Origin: Sitta carolinensis
Taxonomy: Eukaryota > Chordata > Aves > Passeriformes > Sittidae
Assembly: GCA_032173965.1 (NCBI GenBank)
Contig: CM063295.1
Coordinates: forward strand, 3,348,001 to 3,412,000
Reading direction: 5' to 3'
DNA: 64,000 bases
Part shown: piece by piece, positions 33,761 to 45,498 of the stretch
Layout: each line of letters opens with the position of its first letter
How positions within the stretch are numbered: position 1 is the first letter of the stretch
Position numbers and translations under genes: made by a program
The notes under the pieces: generated by a model
Databases searched by the model: none
Told to the model about the DNA's origin: nothing
Seen by the model: the letters and a program-made list of their open reading frames with translations, nothing else

Positions 33761-36700
33761 ACCAATCAGAACCCAGTTCCCAAAACTTTTGTTGTTGTTT
33801 TTGGTTTTGAGCATTTTTAGGTTTCTTAGATGCCAAATATTATAATGCATGACTCTATCTGGGCACATTTTTCAATTATATGAGTACTTCATATGTAAGA
33901 CCGTGAGTTGTCAGCTTGGCCAGACATGGACCAGCACGAATCTCCTAAATCCTGAGACTCAGATTTCGGGGAGGGTGACTCTTCCTCAGCAGGTGAGTGC
34001 AGATTTGCCCCCAGGGCCCCCATGGCTTTGCCTCCTCCAGAAGGGCCCTTGTGCCATTGTGGAGCAGCGAGGATCCTCTGCACAAAGATCTCCAGCTCTG
34101 CATTCCAGCAAGAAGGCTTTGACTGCAGCTGTGTCCTGGAGGTTACAGTGGCACTTCACAGTCCTTTGTGCTGAGGCTGTCTCATTTTCCAAGCAGTTTC
34201 CAGCGTGCTGGGAGTGTGCACACCTCATTCCTGTTATCCCATCTTTCCTCCTTTCAATAGGGACTGCCACACCAATCCAGTTTATCAAGCTGCCTGCCAC
34301 TCAGGGCAGTGCTGGGATGGCTTCTCCAGCATCAATTCCTCCTCCCAGCCATGCAAACAGCTTTCTGGCTTTGGCCTGGCTGCACACAAACCCGTTATTG
34401 ATGCTGTGCAGAGCCTGACCTGCCTGCAGCTCCACTGCCAGGGTCACAGCCCTCATCGACAGCAAACCCTGAGCCCAGGCTGCTCGGAAATCCCAGTGCA
34501 CAGGTCAGAGCCAGGGCTGCTGGAGGAATTCAGGCTTTAGACAGCGAGGAAAACATCTCTCTGTGAAAAGAGGGCACATCAGAGCTGTGCAGTCGGGTCC
34601 CTGGTGCCACTGCAGGGGCCGTTGTCACAGAGGGCTTTCCAGGATTTGGGCTTTCCCACCTCAGAGTAGCTGGGTCCTTTCCATGAGCTCTGCAGGCTGG
34701 TTGTTCTATTTTAAAACTGCACTACAAGTGCCAGTTGCTGGTGTGTAATCACATCTGAATGCTGAAATTTCCACTTCAGCAGTGGTATCTTGGGATCTTC
34801 TTTGGAAGTGGGGATTTTAGTTCTAATAAATCCTCCTGTGGATGGTCACTGGGATTTTATTTTACTGAGAAATGGAATATAGAAATATGTGAAGAAAGGC
34901 ATTTTCAGATACTTCCCCTTCAGAATGTTTTTCAGTGCTCTATTTACCATGGCTGGTTTGTGCTTTTCCTCCAGTTATAAATAACTGCTAAAGACGGATG
35001 TGTTTACTTTGTTTAACCATGGCCATGATGGGTCGAGGACACATTAAATCATCCTCAGGCTTTTATTTGCAGCCAATTCTGAAATAACCAGAGTAGTGAC
35101 ATAAAATTATTTCATACTGCAGAGATTTTTATATTGGCTTAAGCCTCTGAAGTCTCCAGTGTTTTGCAACACACTTTAATGGTGAAACAGAGACAACTAA
35201 GATGAAAGTCCATGTGGAATTGTCTAACAAACAACTCAAGGTTTGTTTAAGTTGCAGAGATATGAAAAAGGGATATTATTTTCTTCAGAGGTTTTCCTTG
35301 ATGAGATTACAGATCTTGATGTTTATCCACATTTAAAGTTACTTCATATTTTCGAAGCAGTGATGAAGAACAGGTACACTCTTATTCTGATGAGATTAAA
35401 AGGGGGAGATGTTCTTTCATGGCAATTCCTGCAAATGCAGCCTCTGTGTGTGCACATTTGTGCTTTCTGCTCCGAAAACACCATCTGCAGGTGTTCCTGT
35501 TACTTTAATAGTTTGATCTGGTTTTTGTTTGGAGCTACCTGCAAGCAAACTTCTCTGTTCAGAATTGTCTGCTGTCATCAAAAAGGAGAGTGACTGTGAG
35601 AAGCAAACTTGTGCTCTTGTGTGTGGTACCCACAAAATGAATATATCTCCTTCCCACTGTCAGCTGTACATCAGCCCAGGATCTGCAAGGTCTCCTTCTG
35701 CCAATATATGAGTAAGATTGTATCACTGGTTTATTGCCTGTAATTAGCAGTGCCTTAACGACGTGTGTCTGGGAATTATATCTCTAGTTGTTTGTATTAG
35801 AAAATAATGGCACGCCAATGTGTTCCAGGACTGCTCTGAAGGTATTTACAGGAATCAGCCTCTAATTCTCACTTCGCTTCTTTCTGGGATGTCTGAGAAA
35901 CAAGATAGGCTTTCTCCTGAGGCTTAAAAAGTCTGACTTCAGTGATATCCTGCTTGAGAATGACCTGCAGGGTTTGGGACCGTTTCTGGAACACCTCCAG
36001 AACAGTGCAGTATTTGAGTCAAACGATTTGTAGGACAGGAATCTTGCTTGGAGGAACGAGGCAGTGCAGGAGCTGGAGACTCGTCACACAAAAGTCTGGA
36101 AAGAGGCAGAAGTTCTATCTTGAAAATCTTTTTATTTGCATATAATTCATTGAAATTATCTTTCTCACAGTGGTTTCAAACTGTTTTAAGGGAAGTAATT
36201 AAAAATATACAGATCCTATTTATTAATGCTAATGAGAGCAGGAGATAATGCAGCTGAAACTATCAGAAGTTACCCAAAAGAAAATTAAGGCTATGGACTG
36301 AGGGTACACTGAAAACAAACCTATTTTTGGAAGGGTTCTGAAGGCATCAGAGACTTTACTCTTCTACCTCCTTGTAAAGGTAGATAATGGTGTTAAACTT
36401 CCTCTGAGCTGCTGTAAATTTTGTTACCCTGCACTTGGAGAAAACACAAACAAATATTCAAGTTCTTCCTGAGCATAGTTTCTTGATTTCCCTTCTTGGA
36501 CACGAACATATCCAGTACCCACAAAGCTGCATAACTGAACCTCAGTTTTTTCCATAAAACTGCAGTTTATAATGCTCTGGCACAGATGTTTTGGATCCCG
36601 TAAATTGCCTTGACTTGCCTATTAAGCTTTGCCTTTGATTTTGAAGGTGATTCAGAAAAACACATGGTCTTTATTTCTCTGTAAGATGGAATTTCAGTTC

Positions 36701-38839
36701 AGCCTCTTTTACCAAAATTATCTGTAAATCACTCCAGACAGATCTAAGTAAAAAAGGTGAAAATTACAGCTGTTTAGAGGATGGATATGGGACATTTTAC
36801 AAGTAGTTTGAAAACTATTTGCATAATATTTTGAAATGCAGTTTGGTGAGATAAAGCACTTTGTTATGAATAAACCAGTCTGAGGAATGCAAGACAGCAA
36901 GTGCTGTCTGTGCAAAAATGGCCAGTGCAAAGGACAGGAATTGTGATACTTAGGGAAACTGTCTGGGTTTGATGCCAGCACTGTCTGGGTTTATTCTCTC
37001 CATACTATCAATGTTTAGTGCAAAGAAGGAGGAAGGCAAGAGACAAGGGATGAAAATTCCTGAAATGCAAATTATTACTTTAGAAAAAAGTAAAGCTGTA
37101 AAGTCTGGGTAAAACTAAAAATTGTTCAGAAAATTTAAAACAGGTGGTCCCTTTATGTAAGAGAAGCTTAAGTTTCTAGATCTTAGGGCAATTTATCTTC
37201 AGAAAAATAGAAATGTGTTCTTCAGAAACAGTCAGTATTCACCAACTTTTTAGATCTATTAGAACTTTCCACCTGACACCTTGTCAGAAACTGATTACTT
37301 TTAATGCTGTTCATAATTACACATTTTATAGCCAACTACTTCAGAGACACATGAGGAATATGTTAAAAGAAAGCAGAACTGGCTGGGCAGGGCTCAGATC
37401 TGGAGGTTCTGTTGTTAAGCAAGGTTACTCCTAATATCTGCCCATGCATGCCCAGCTCTTGGAGCTTTTCCTCTCGAGAACCTTCCCATCCCTCTCTGCC
37501 TTCATGGGAGGATGAGTGGCTGTCTCAGCTGCTGCTTCTGCAGGAGCTACCAGTAAACAAGTCTCAAGCTGACTGAATTTGGAATATTTCAATGTATTAT
37601 TCCCTAGCAGAACCCCCTTCCATGGCTGGTTAGAATGTTTACTTCTGCCTCTGGGTTGTAAAGGTGGGCAAAAGCGGGTGAATGTGAGTGGGAGGTGCAG
37701 AAGGATCTGCTGCTCATAAACTCACAATAATATGTTTTGCTTCATGAGGCCCAGGATGAGATCAAGGTGAGAGGTGGGATTTTCCAGAGCCTGCCTTCTC
37801 CACAGTTCCATGGATCCCCAAAGAGGAACTAATTTTCTTTCGAATGGCCATAATTCCCATTCTGTGCTTGCATGCCCTTCAGGGAGAGGACAACTACAAA
37901 GCTACAGAAAGAGCTCAGCTTTTACTGAGGTGTCAGGAGGATAGGCACAGGCAGTTCATATTGTATTAATAATAATGAGGATGAGGAGAGGCAGCCTGAA
38001 TCTAACAACAACAGACAGAACTTTTACAAATGTAACATTGTGACGATTTACAATTGCACCAGATATAATTTGATATGAATTCTTTATACCCAGAGTGAGT
38101 TAGAGCATAAAGTGTTCATCTTGCTGAAAGTTTCAAAGCTTTGAATAATAATTCTCCAGGAAAATAAATAGATGAAAATTATTGTGCTGAAAAATGAAAA
38201 AAATTTATTTTGGTGGAAGAGTTTTTTAGTGATTCTAGTGAACTGCTCTGGAGGACTTGCTTAAGGGTGACTCATGGGCTGGGCTGCAGTGGCTGCTGTG
38301 CCCATTCCTGCAGGTTGTTTCTAAAATGTGAGTAAAACATGCAACCTGTGTGAATTCTTTCAGAACAGCAGAATTCTGACTGGCAAGTGATGCCAGAGTC
38401 TGCATTTTGTAAGTCAGTTACTGTGATTTATTATGCCTTCTGTTGTTTCCAGTGCTTTTCTCTCTGGGTTTCTAATTTTTTTTTTTTCCAGTTAAGTAAA
38501 TTTGATAAAATATACCATCATGTGACAATAAGAGAACTAAACTGGAAAATAATTTGCAGTGCAGTATTGATAAATGCCTGGTGCAGTAATAGCAATATGT
38601 CATCAATCACCTGGGCTCCTGTTTGATGGCATCATATAACCTAATTCAGGATGAACGTCCTTTGCTTTAACCTTGGTTGCGTTTGCAGCTTACTCTAGAG
38701 GAAAGTAATAATCCTTCATTAACTGGTAGGTGTGAAACATTCTCTATCAAGAGGGTAGAGGAGGAGGCAAATGAAAATTGGTTTCAGAATGTGTCCTGAG
38801 TCAAAATCAGTCTCTTTTGCAGACCCATAAACTGCATAA
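33761..38839. other. Unique sequence, no gene seen
   Basis: A GC-richer patch at about 33950-34540 holds a 189-codon plus-strand frame (33849-34418) with overlapping open minus-strand frames and no domain. The remainder is AT-rich. No RNA gene, transposon or array recognised. Confidence 0.4.
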
Positions 38840-38860
38840 ATTATTATTATTATTATTATA
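38840..38860. repeat. (TTA)n microsatellite
   Basis: Seven consecutive ATT/TTA triplets, uninterrupted. Confidence 0.9.
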
Positions 38861-41800
38861 CATTTAGAAGGGTGGGTGAGTGAATGAATCTTTGTGTTTT
38901 GCAGTTTTGCTCTGTTTCTCTTTGTTGCTTTTCTCCATCTGTATTCAAATGCACATATAAAAAATTCAAGGACACATCAAGTCTTTGATCCTGCTATAGC
39001 TTTAATTCTTAAGAGCCTATATAAGACTGTGCTTTACATTATGCATTAAGGTACTTGTAATTAGGAGCTTGTGGTAATGACCCATTCTCAGGCAAAGTAA
39101 TGCTGTTCCTTGTTTTCCATTAACTGCATTGAGGGTTTATTTGCTGAAAATTGAGTTTAATTTGATTAGCAGGAATTGTGAAACATTTGCAACACAAGGT
39201 ATATTAGCATAGCACTTTGTTTGTAATGAGAGCCAAAAAGCAGTTAGGGGAAGAGCTAATTACTGAAGATTTTCCTTTTAATAAGGAAGGTCTAGCTAAA
39301 TTTTAGTACTCTGCTCTCAAAATCCCTTCAGCTTTAACTGGTGGCTAAAAGAAAAACAAAATGCTCTGCAAAAGTTCAGCAGATGTTTTCTGAAAGTCAC
39401 TGTTGGGAAAGTCCAATAATTTACTAAAGGAAGAATTAATTTAATCTGAAGATTTGGCAGCACCAGCAGGTTTTTTGATATCTGTATTGATCTGATGGTG
39501 GTGGGTGTTTGCCACAGAGCAAAGATATTTATGGTTTCAGGAGGGATCCCACACCTTTTGCCTTCCCCCCAGCCAGGGTGGCTTGTTCTGAACCAGAAAT
39601 GCATTCTCTACTCACCTGACTGGAAGCTCTTGGAAAGCCCATCCCAAAATCCCATGAGGACACTGCTGATTCTAATAACTGACTGGGAAGGCTTTCCCAT
39701 TGATTTTACCTCAGGACAGTGGTTTGGGTGTGCATTGAGTAACTCTCTGTCTGCCTGGGTTGCCCAGAGTGTTCAGACTCCTGCTCAGCTGAAGGGATGA
39801 CAATTTTATTGTCACCAACGAGTTCCTCCCTGCCCATCACTGAGCTCCTTGGAAGGAGCCATTGGCCAGTTCAGAATCTTGTGAAAGTCCAGGTGAAACA
39901 CATTTCCAGTCAAATAACAGGCAACAACCAGATGCCAGGTCACTAAAGGATTCCTTAGTACCAGAGAACATTTAAACCTTTATAAACCTTTACAAAGTTT
40001 AAATCAAATAACTTATTGATAAAATCAAATCCATGGGGTCCAGAAGAGAGATGCAGATAATTCGTTCATGAAACATTGTTTTATTCTTCATGTTTTCCTT
40101 TTCAAGAACAGGCATTCATGTCTTCTGGAAATAATTTTCACTCTTCTATCTTTAATTCTTCTGTGCTCCAGTCATTTGCATAAACAGACAATCAGGAGGT
40201 AACTGTGTTCCTGAAAAAGGGTTCTCCTCACCCTGGAGGTGTTCCAAGGTAAAGTAGCACTTCATTAAATGCACTGTGGCCTTTCTTCTCCATGCCCTCT
40301 CTGCCTGCTCCAAGCCAAACATTCCTGCTCAGCTGTAGTCTCTTTTTGTTCCTCTGAGTTCAAGCTAATTCATTTAGCTGTAGTGATGATGTGAGCAAAT
40401 AACCACATTTTTGTCAAAGGGGCATGCAGTTGAGGTGACAGCTGACTTTAACCTAAAGCTGTGATATTTTTTGCACATCCTGTGAACCCCAGAAATGTTT
40501 GGAGCAGGTGAGGGCAGTTTAGCTGCCATCAGCTGCTGCATGGTGCTGGAAATCCAGGCCTAAGCATTTCCTGCTTCTTCTTTTGTTTCTGCTCAAACAA
40601 CTTCAGGTTCTGAGAGCTGGTGTTCAGTAACTAAGTTTAGCCTGAAATTGTGGTTGATGGCAATTATTAACATAATTTTATTAGTAACTAATTAGTTGTG
40701 CTAAGTTTTCTTAAGAACAACTTGCTTTGTATTTCTTTGTTTGGAGTTTTGGTGTTGTAGTAACATTCGTTCAATAACTCTGTTTACATTACCACTACAC
40801 CCTTATTTTTCCTCTTTAGCAATGGTACTTTGCTCAGTCCGCTCCAAATTCTTTTTTGTCTTTGCTTAATTATCTGCTTTGACTGGATAGAAATTGCAAT
40901 TACAGTTAGCCAAATATGAAAAATACATCTCATCTCTTCTAACTTTAGTATTTGCTTGAAGTTTTGAACAATTTAATCAGAGTTCATTTGACCTTTTGTG
41001 TTTGCTTTTTCCAATACTCTGGCAGATGGGTTTATTGGTATTCAATAGCATGCTGGCATCAAGTTTTCAACAAATCTTCAGAATATATTTGCAGAAAAAG
41101 AAATTTTAACTTTGATTGTCCATAGGGGCTGTTAATAACACTTATTGTATGGTGAGGCAGAGTTATGTAACTGTGTATTTACCGAGACTGCTCCAATAAA
41201 CTCCAACTCAGATAAATAATTAATCACAAAAAACATTGAGAGATTTGTTTCAGCAACTCAATCAGGGAGGTTGCAATGCTTTTCAACATCTTCCTGCTGC
41301 TTTTCTCTGCAATGCCCATCAAAACAAATACGGGTTTAGACTTATTTCATCACCTTCAACCCACAGCTGAAGTCACAGCACAGTTCTGCCCTGATTATTG
41401 TTTGTAATTTGTGCATGTGCCCACACAAGCTGTGGTCTGTATAGGTGAGCATTCACTGCTGAACAAAACGCAAACAGAACAGGCTCATAAGCAAATTAGG
41501 AGAGCTTGGACTTGTGAATTCTTCTCTCTCTTTTCCTCCACAGTGAATTTTGCCTTCCCCAGCTGCTCCTGTGGGAGGGAAGGGCCTGGAGGTGCCCGGG
41601 AGTGATGCCCAGGTCTGGGCTGTGGGCAGGGCTCAGTCCCTCCCTGTCCCACAGGAGCTTTCCAGCTGCAGACTCCTCAGGAATGGGGACACGCTCCCTG
41701 GGAAGCTGCAGGGACATTGCAAGGGGCAGATGAGCACGGCCCCAGGCAGGAGAGGCATTCCCCCACTGCTCACTGCTCCTGCAGCTCCCTGCTCAGCTCC

Positions 41801-42883
41801 CAGCAGTGCTCCCTGCTCTGCCAAAGCTCAGCCAGCCAGTGAGGAGAGGATGAGGGCTCCACTGGCATCTGCCTTACCAGAGAGATTTGTCCTGGTAGAG
41901 TTGCACCAGCTGGGCCATTCCCTCTCTCACCTGGGGTTTTAGGAAAGCAAAGTGCAGGATTTTAACGGGTATTTGTTTCTCAGTTTTCTTGCCTCGTGAC
42001 TTGTGAAGAACTCTTGGTCTGTTAATTGTTGTCGTTTCTCTTTACTGTTGTTTGTTATTCCAGTGTGGTGGAGTTTTGCTGAAATCTGATATTTTCAGTG
42101 TCTGGGGTTTGGTTTTCCAGGCTTTTGCTTGTCGATGCTGCCACTGTTCACACTGAAATTAATGTAAGTTTTCTTTTTTCCCAGGGTGTTTACAGACTAT
42201 TCCAAATGTAGCCCAGCAGGATTCTGGTCTGAACTGAAATTAACTGTCATACATAGAATTTGTTTATCTCTTCACATCCTTCTGTCACAGATGTTTGTCC
42301 TTTGGCTTGCTCCTTTTTCTAATTATTTTTTGATTATATTTTGAAACACCTTCTGTCTAGCCAATTTCTCCCCAAATAAAAAGAGTGCATTTCTTTCCCC
42401 TTCACCTACAGTGATTCCCCCAAACTGAATGTTATTTACTTTTGGTGGAAAGTGACCTTTATATGAATCTGTTTCAGATAGGAGCTGCATTTTGATGCTA
42501 TGCTGTTGCTTATTCTTCTTGAGTTATAAATCCACATGTGCTATGCTGTGTGTTGATACACAGTGTAAGGTGAGGAGGGTACAGCTCATTTTCCATGTTC
42601 ATGCCCCAAAACTTCTTTCTGGGGTCACCACTAAGTCACAGGGAGATGATTGAAAATTCAGAGCAATACAAACAGAGCAACCCTGACCAAAACAATGTGA
42701 CAGGGCACCAACAGCTCCTGGAGCATATAATTTCCTTATTTCCCAGCCAGTCTCTGTAAAGCAAATGCATGAAAATCTAGAAATTTCCCCAAATGACATC
42801 TCAGAGTAGCATGGAAAGAAACCAAACTGGGCAACTGGAGGTGTTTGCAGGTTGAGCCTGTGTCTGAGCAGGCTGTGGTGGGG
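38861..42883. other. Unique sequence, no gene seen
   Basis: AT-rich unique DNA with a GC-richer patch at 41540-41940. Two plus-strand frames and minus-strand frames overlap there, with no domain. No transposon recognised. Confidence 0.4.
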
Positions 42884-43392
42884 CACAGCTGGCAGGGTGT
42901 GTGCTATTGGAACCCTGCACAGCTGGCAGGGTGTGTGCTGGGGCCCTGCACAGCTGGCAGGGTGTGTGCTGCTGCTGCAGCTCTGCACAGCTGGCAGGGT
43001 GTGTGCTGCTGCTGGGGCCCTGCACAGCTGGCAGGGTGTGTGCTGCTGCAGCCTGCACAGCTGGCAGGGTGTGTGCTGCTGCTGGGGCCCTGCACAGCTG
43101 GCAGGGTGTGTGCTGCTGCTGGAGCCATGCACAGCTGGCAGGGTGTGTGCTGCTGCTGGAGCCATGCACAGCTGGCAGGGTGTGTGCTGCTGCTGCGGCC
43201 CTGCACAGCTGGCAGGGTGTGAGCTGCTTCTGGAGCCATGCACAGCTGGCAGGGTGTGTGCTATTGGAGCCCTGCACAGCTGGCAGGGTGTGTGCTGCTG
43301 CTGGAGCCATGCACAGCTGGCAGGGTGTGTGCTGCTGCTGCTGTCCTGCACAGCTGGCAGGGTGTGTGCTGCTGGGGCCCTGCACAGCTGTG
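42884..43392. repeat. 37-bp minisatellite, 15 units with triplet length steps
   Basis: CACAGCTGGCAGGGTGTG recurs with starts at 42884, 42918, 42949, 42986, 43023, 43056, 43093, 43130, 43167, 43204, 43241, 43275, 43312, 43349 and a variant at 43383. Most spacings are 37, with 34 and 31 where one or two CTG triplets are missing from the GTGCTGCTGCTG segment; one spacing is 33. The tail varies between GGGGCCCTG, GGAGCCATG and short forms. Open frames across it on both strands, up to 348 codons on minus, are repeat translations rich in Cys, Gln, Ala and Leu. Confidence 0.95.
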
Positions 43393-43440
43393 GCAGGAGC
43401 CTGCCCATCAGCAGGGCAGGGCTGGCTCGTGCTGCACAGG

Positions 43441-43460
43441 ACAGACAGACAGACAGACAG
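43441..43460. repeat. (ACAG)5 microsatellite
   Basis: Five perfect ACAG units, followed by a G run, 48 bp after the minisatellite. Confidence 0.9.
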
Positions 43461-45465
43461 GGGGAGAGTGCAGAAGGCACCAGTGGCAGGTGGACAGAGC
43501 CTGGTTTTGGGAGCAGAGTGGGTTGTGCAATCTCTGCTTGCAGGTTTGCTGCTGCTGCACTGGCTCCTTCATCCCGGGCTCTGGGCAGCCTCTCCTGGCA
43601 CAGGCAGGAGAGATTAATGGAGAGAAAGGAAAGCATGGAGCACACAGCACAGGCACCTCTGCTCGGTAATTGCCAGAGCTCTGTGACAGCTCATTGATAT
43701 GCAAGTGCAACTGCTGCAAATGGTGTGAACTCCACAGACAAAAAAATAGTTTGAGGGCATTAAGCAGAAAGCTGGAGCAGGGCTGATGGCAGAGAAAAGC
43801 CCTTGGATCTTCAGTGTCCGAGGTGTCCCGAGCAGTGTGTCACCTCCCTGCCGGCCCGGGCTGCTCCAGCTGGTTTCCCTCCTCACACACATTCGGTTAG
43901 CCCAGCCAGAGCTGCTGAGCAAACCCCGAGGTCACTGGGGCTTCGGGACTGATGCTCATGGTGTCCCAGGGGGTGAAATAATTCCTGCCTCCAGCTCAGC
44001 CCCCAGCTGGGTCTCCTCTGGCTCTGCAGCTGGGATGCTCTGGGATGGGCTGGTTGCTCTCTAAATTGGTTCTGTGGAATAGGCTGGGGTTGAGAGGGGA
44101 AAACAAATAACAGCCGTGTAGGGGAGGTGGTTGAGCCCTTTTGGGGACGGGACAAGGTGGGACCTTGAATATTCTGTAGTTTTGCTTTGGATGTTGTTTA
44201 AAATAGTGAGAGGCTGAATTCAAGCAGGTTTGTATTTCAAGACAAATTAATGTGTAATCAATGGGATTGTTCTGGCAATCAAAGCTTATGCCCACAATAT
44301 TTAAATCACAATTACAATAGGGAAGTTTTCTGATAAGCACAATTAAGATAATTTCTTTTTTTCTGTCACTTCATTCTTCTAAATTAACATTTTTTTCTCC
44401 ATTTGAATTTGGAATTAAGTCTGTTAGCATCATTTAGATAGATGTGAATTTGGTAATGATAAAAGTTTTCTGATGTTTTTCTTCCTTTATTATGAGCCTT
44501 CTTACAAGGTTTCCACTGGCAAGTAACATGTGAAGTGTGAGAACAAGGGAATAATAGGGGAAGATACAGCTTCCTCCTTTCCAACAACAGGATAATGGCT
44601 ATCAGGGATCCTCTCCTTGAAAGGAGAAATGGAATATGTCTCTTCACAAATAAGAATATAAAAAATAAAAAAGAAAAAATCAATAATACATGTTTTCTGC
44701 TAGTCAGACTTTCCTAGTATCCTTTCCAGTGGGGAAATTAAGGAAAATGTTTTAATTATTTTCGATTCTCTTTGCACAGAAAAACAACTGTGGAGAAAAA
44801 TGTGAAGTGTTTCTCTGACAATTGGTTTTCTGTAGTGTACATGGCAGTGAAAATACCTTAATTGTGTAATACTTTCCAGGAAATATATCTTTCAAATCTC
44901 CTAGGTAGAGAGGGATGGGATTTTTTTTTTTTTTTGACTAAAAATCTGGAATTTGTATTAGACTTTAAATGCAGACAGAATTCCAATTGAATCAGATTCT
45001 TGCAGAAGTTTTATCCCACATTTCTCTACAGAAACTTCTCGATCAGCAGAATGCAGAGGATGCCTCCCCTCCTGAGCTATCCCTTGTCATGTCTAGGCGT
45101 GGACATTAATTTTGTCTCAAGTTTTTAATATTAATTAAAGTCTGATTTTTGCTTTAAATGTGTCCCAGGTGCTTGGTTGTAAATCTCTTGTCTTTTGCAC
45201 ATCATCAATAGTGAGTTTCCCTTCAGGGTGGAATGGGAAAATCTGGAGTCTCAAAGACTCAGAGGAGTAAAGACAAATTCAGGGTTAACAAATATAAATA
45301 TTAATTGAAAGGCTGTATAGACGGGTCCCAGTTTTGTAGCATGGGTTGAACTCTGGATCAGTCACTCTGAATTGAACTTAGAATTACAACATACACTTTT
45401 TGCTTTTGGACTTAAGTGGGAAAAGGGACTCCTTGCTTTCTTCACATGGATTCAAGATACTTGCT

Positions 45466-45467
<2 letters not shown>
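43461..45467. other. Unique sequence, no gene seen
   Basis: GC-rich to about 44060, then AT-rich. Overlapping open frames on both strands without domains. Nothing else recognised. Confidence 0.4.

Positions 45468-45498
<31 letters not shown>
45468..45498. repeat. Poly-T tract (31 T)
   Basis: Uninterrupted run of 31 T. A plus-strand open frame through it gives a Phe run and is not credible. Confidence 0.9.

Noticed and set aside
33849..34418. 189-codon plus-strand ORF as a gene
   Set aside because: It starts in AT-rich DNA, overlaps minus-strand open frames and shows no domain or repeat of known protein type.
42599..43645. 348-codon minus-strand ORF as a Cys/Gln-rich secreted protein
   Set aside because: Its body is the translation of the 37-bp array, with the same peptide rotating through three frames.
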